From the NCBI GenBank assembly GCA_946221045.1, contig CAMIIY010000100.1, forward strand, positions 1-7,014: a stretch of 7,014 nt of DNA, in the 5' to 3' direction. The first letter of the stretch is position 1. The number at the start of each line of letters is the position of its first letter. A program made the translations under genes and the position numbers. Of this stretch, positions 6,150 through 7,014 are shown piece by piece. A model generated the notes under the pieces. It saw nothing but the letters and a program-made list of their open reading frames with translations, did no database searches and was not told where the DNA came from. Source of the stretch: an uncultured Oceanospirillaceae bacterium (GTDB lineage: Bacteria; Pseudomonadota; Gammaproteobacteria; Pseudomonadales; Balneatricaceae).

Positions 6150-7014
6150 CTTTGCCCTCTTCCATGTAACTGAACATGGGTTCCAGCAACGGCAGATCAG
6201 GCTGCAAGGCTTGCCAGAAAACCTCGGCATCAGGATAGATACGGGCAAGATAGGCATCTGAACACAAGCCGTAGGTCTTGGGACTGCCTTCGTAGAGTTG
6301 TATAACTGACTCCCTCGCAGCATCTTCGCCTTTTTTCAGCGCTTCATAATAATTAACTGCCGCCTTCCCATTAAATGCCAGCGGTGAGCAAAGACTGCGC
6401 TGGTAAAAATCACACCACTGTTGCAGATAAACCTGTGCATCCTGTTTGGCGACCGGGGCAAAAGACACCCACCGATCCAAGCCCCGGAAAAAACTCCTGC
6501 CGCCGCCACTGAGCTGCAACACCAGATGTTCGATCCAGGTTGCCAGCTGGTCATTACCATTGGTATTCGCTGGCCTGAAACGCAGCATCTGGCCAGCATA
6601 GATCTGATCCAGCACGCCGGTCAGGCGGGTTTCATGCAGCTGTATATCCACTGTCTGGCGGATCACCTCTCCCTGCCGATGGGGTTCCAGCTTTTGCACC
6701 AGTTCAGTCATATCCTTACGGTATTTACGCAGCAGGTTTAAGCCGTGACTCGACACCGGCAGTCCCCCTTCGGCCAGCAGCTGCTGATCCAACTGATCCG
6801 GATCAGAGCCGGCTAACAGCGCCTGCAGATACCGCTGTTTAAGCAGGTAGGCTTCAAGCCCATCCAGTTCAAAGGGTTCTTCATCCAGCTGCAGTGCCTG
6901 CAACGGGCGTAACCAGGTCTTGAGCCTGCGGTTAAAAAAGCCCTTGCAGGGATCTTTGATCTGACCAAGCAGGTCACTCAGATTGAGTTCAGGCAGCGGC
7001 TCACGCTGCAACGG
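6142..7014 (-). CDS. recC: RecBCD enzyme subunit RecC, C-terminal part (5' end outside window)
   Basis: This is the last 290 residues of RecC (E. coli 1122), open at the right edge: the frame continues through codon CCG at 7012-7014, and no internal start is needed. RecC holds the complex together, splits the duplex with its pin, channels the strands to RecB and RecD, and reads Chi. The visible part corresponds to the C-terminal domain 3, a catalytically dead nuclease-like fold that contacts RecD and guides the 5' strand. Alignable segments include KDPCKGFFNRRLKTWL near the start (E. coli WRHPVRAFFQQRL), the FELDGLEAYLLKQRYLQALL helix, LEHLVLQLSGG, SPLAFNGKAA and the terminal LPLLEPMFSYMEEGKDE. 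No DYKS-type nuclease motif is seen, as expected. The Chi-recognition region lies upstream, outside the window, as does the operon promoter. It is directly followed by recB, without ptrA between them. Confidence 0.95.
   Translation of the reverse strand, partial: PLQREPLPELNLSDLLGQIKDPCKGFFNRRLKTWLRPLQALQLDEEPFELDGLEAYLLKQRYLQALLAGSDPDQLDQQLLAEGGLPVSSHGLNLLRKYRKDMTELVQKLEPHRQGEVIRQTVDIQLHETRLTGVLDQIYAGQMLRFRPANTNGNDQLATWIEHLVLQLSGGGRSFFRGLDRWVSFAPVAKQDAQVYLQQWCDFYQRSLCSPLAFNGKAAVNYYEALKKGEDAARESVIQLYEGSPKTYGLCSDAYLARIYPDAEVFWQALQPDLPLLEPMFSYMEEGKDE
6155..6163 (-). promoter_or_regulatory. Ribosome binding site that fixes the recB start
   Basis: Read on the minus strand, GGAAGAGGG lies five bases before the ATG at 6149, inside the final codons of recC (EEGK). 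It explains why translation starts at MSNALP rather than at any codon in the long upstream open extension. It also means recB initiation occurs on message being translated for recC, consistent with coupling. Confidence 0.6.

Noticed and set aside
6150..6323. 58-residue N-terminal extension of RecB
   Set aside because: The extension lies entirely within recC and its translation is unlike RecB. The conserved N-terminus and a good ribosome binding site support the ATG at 6149.
1..7014. CRISPR array, insertion sequence, tRNA/rRNA or defence/toxin-antitoxin island
   Set aside because: No regularly spaced repeats, transposase-like frames, terminal inverted repeats, tRNA-like cloverleaf or toxin-antitoxin pair were seen. 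About 88 percent of the window is the recBCD operon.

Overview
The window is an ordinary stretch of gammaproteobacterial chromosome dominated by the RecBCD exonuclease/helicase operon on the minus strand. The operon reads right to left: the C-terminal part of recC (cut by the right edge), then complete recB, then complete recD. The three genes are very tightly packed. recB starts inside the last codons of recC (8-base overlap) and recD starts inside the recB stop codon (ATGA, 4-base overlap), which suggests translational coupling and balanced synthesis of a 1:1:1 complex. The pitrilysin gene ptrA, which lies between recC and recB in Escherichia coli, is absent, as in pseudomonads and many marine gammaproteobacteria. 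The moderate GC content, RecBCD-type (not AddAB) repair enzyme, GrxA-like glutaredoxin and gene order fit a gammaproteobacterium, perhaps of the Oceanospirillales/Pseudomonadales type. This placement is inferred from memory of these families, not from a search.

The left 0.8 kb is transcribed toward recD and is more accessory in character. Bases 1-318 hold no convincing gene, but contain one perfect DnaA box, one near-consensus box and candidate promoter elements. A GrxA-type glutaredoxin gene follows at 319-569. It has a good ribosome binding site and an intact CGFC active site, but is broken by a single-base deletion near 409-411, with the rest of the protein continuing in another frame. Next is an unannotated-looking 45-codon gene (641-778) with a strong ribosome binding site. 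It encodes a one-pass hydrophobic peptide with a five-arginine C-terminus. A 7-bp hairpin at 789-808, ending just before the recD stop codon, separates the two convergent units.

Functionally, RecB (3'-5' helicase plus the only nuclease), RecC (scaffold, strand splitting and Chi reading) and RecD (5'-3' helicase) form one heterotrimer. It resects double-strand breaks, loads RecA and degrades linear foreign DNA. All helicase motifs in RecB and RecD and the catalytic nuclease residues of RecB are present, so the enzyme looks active. The glutaredoxin and the small protein have no evident functional link to it. I found no previously undescribed multi-gene system; the items most worth checking are the frameshifted glutaredoxin, the 45-residue protein and the DnaA-box region.
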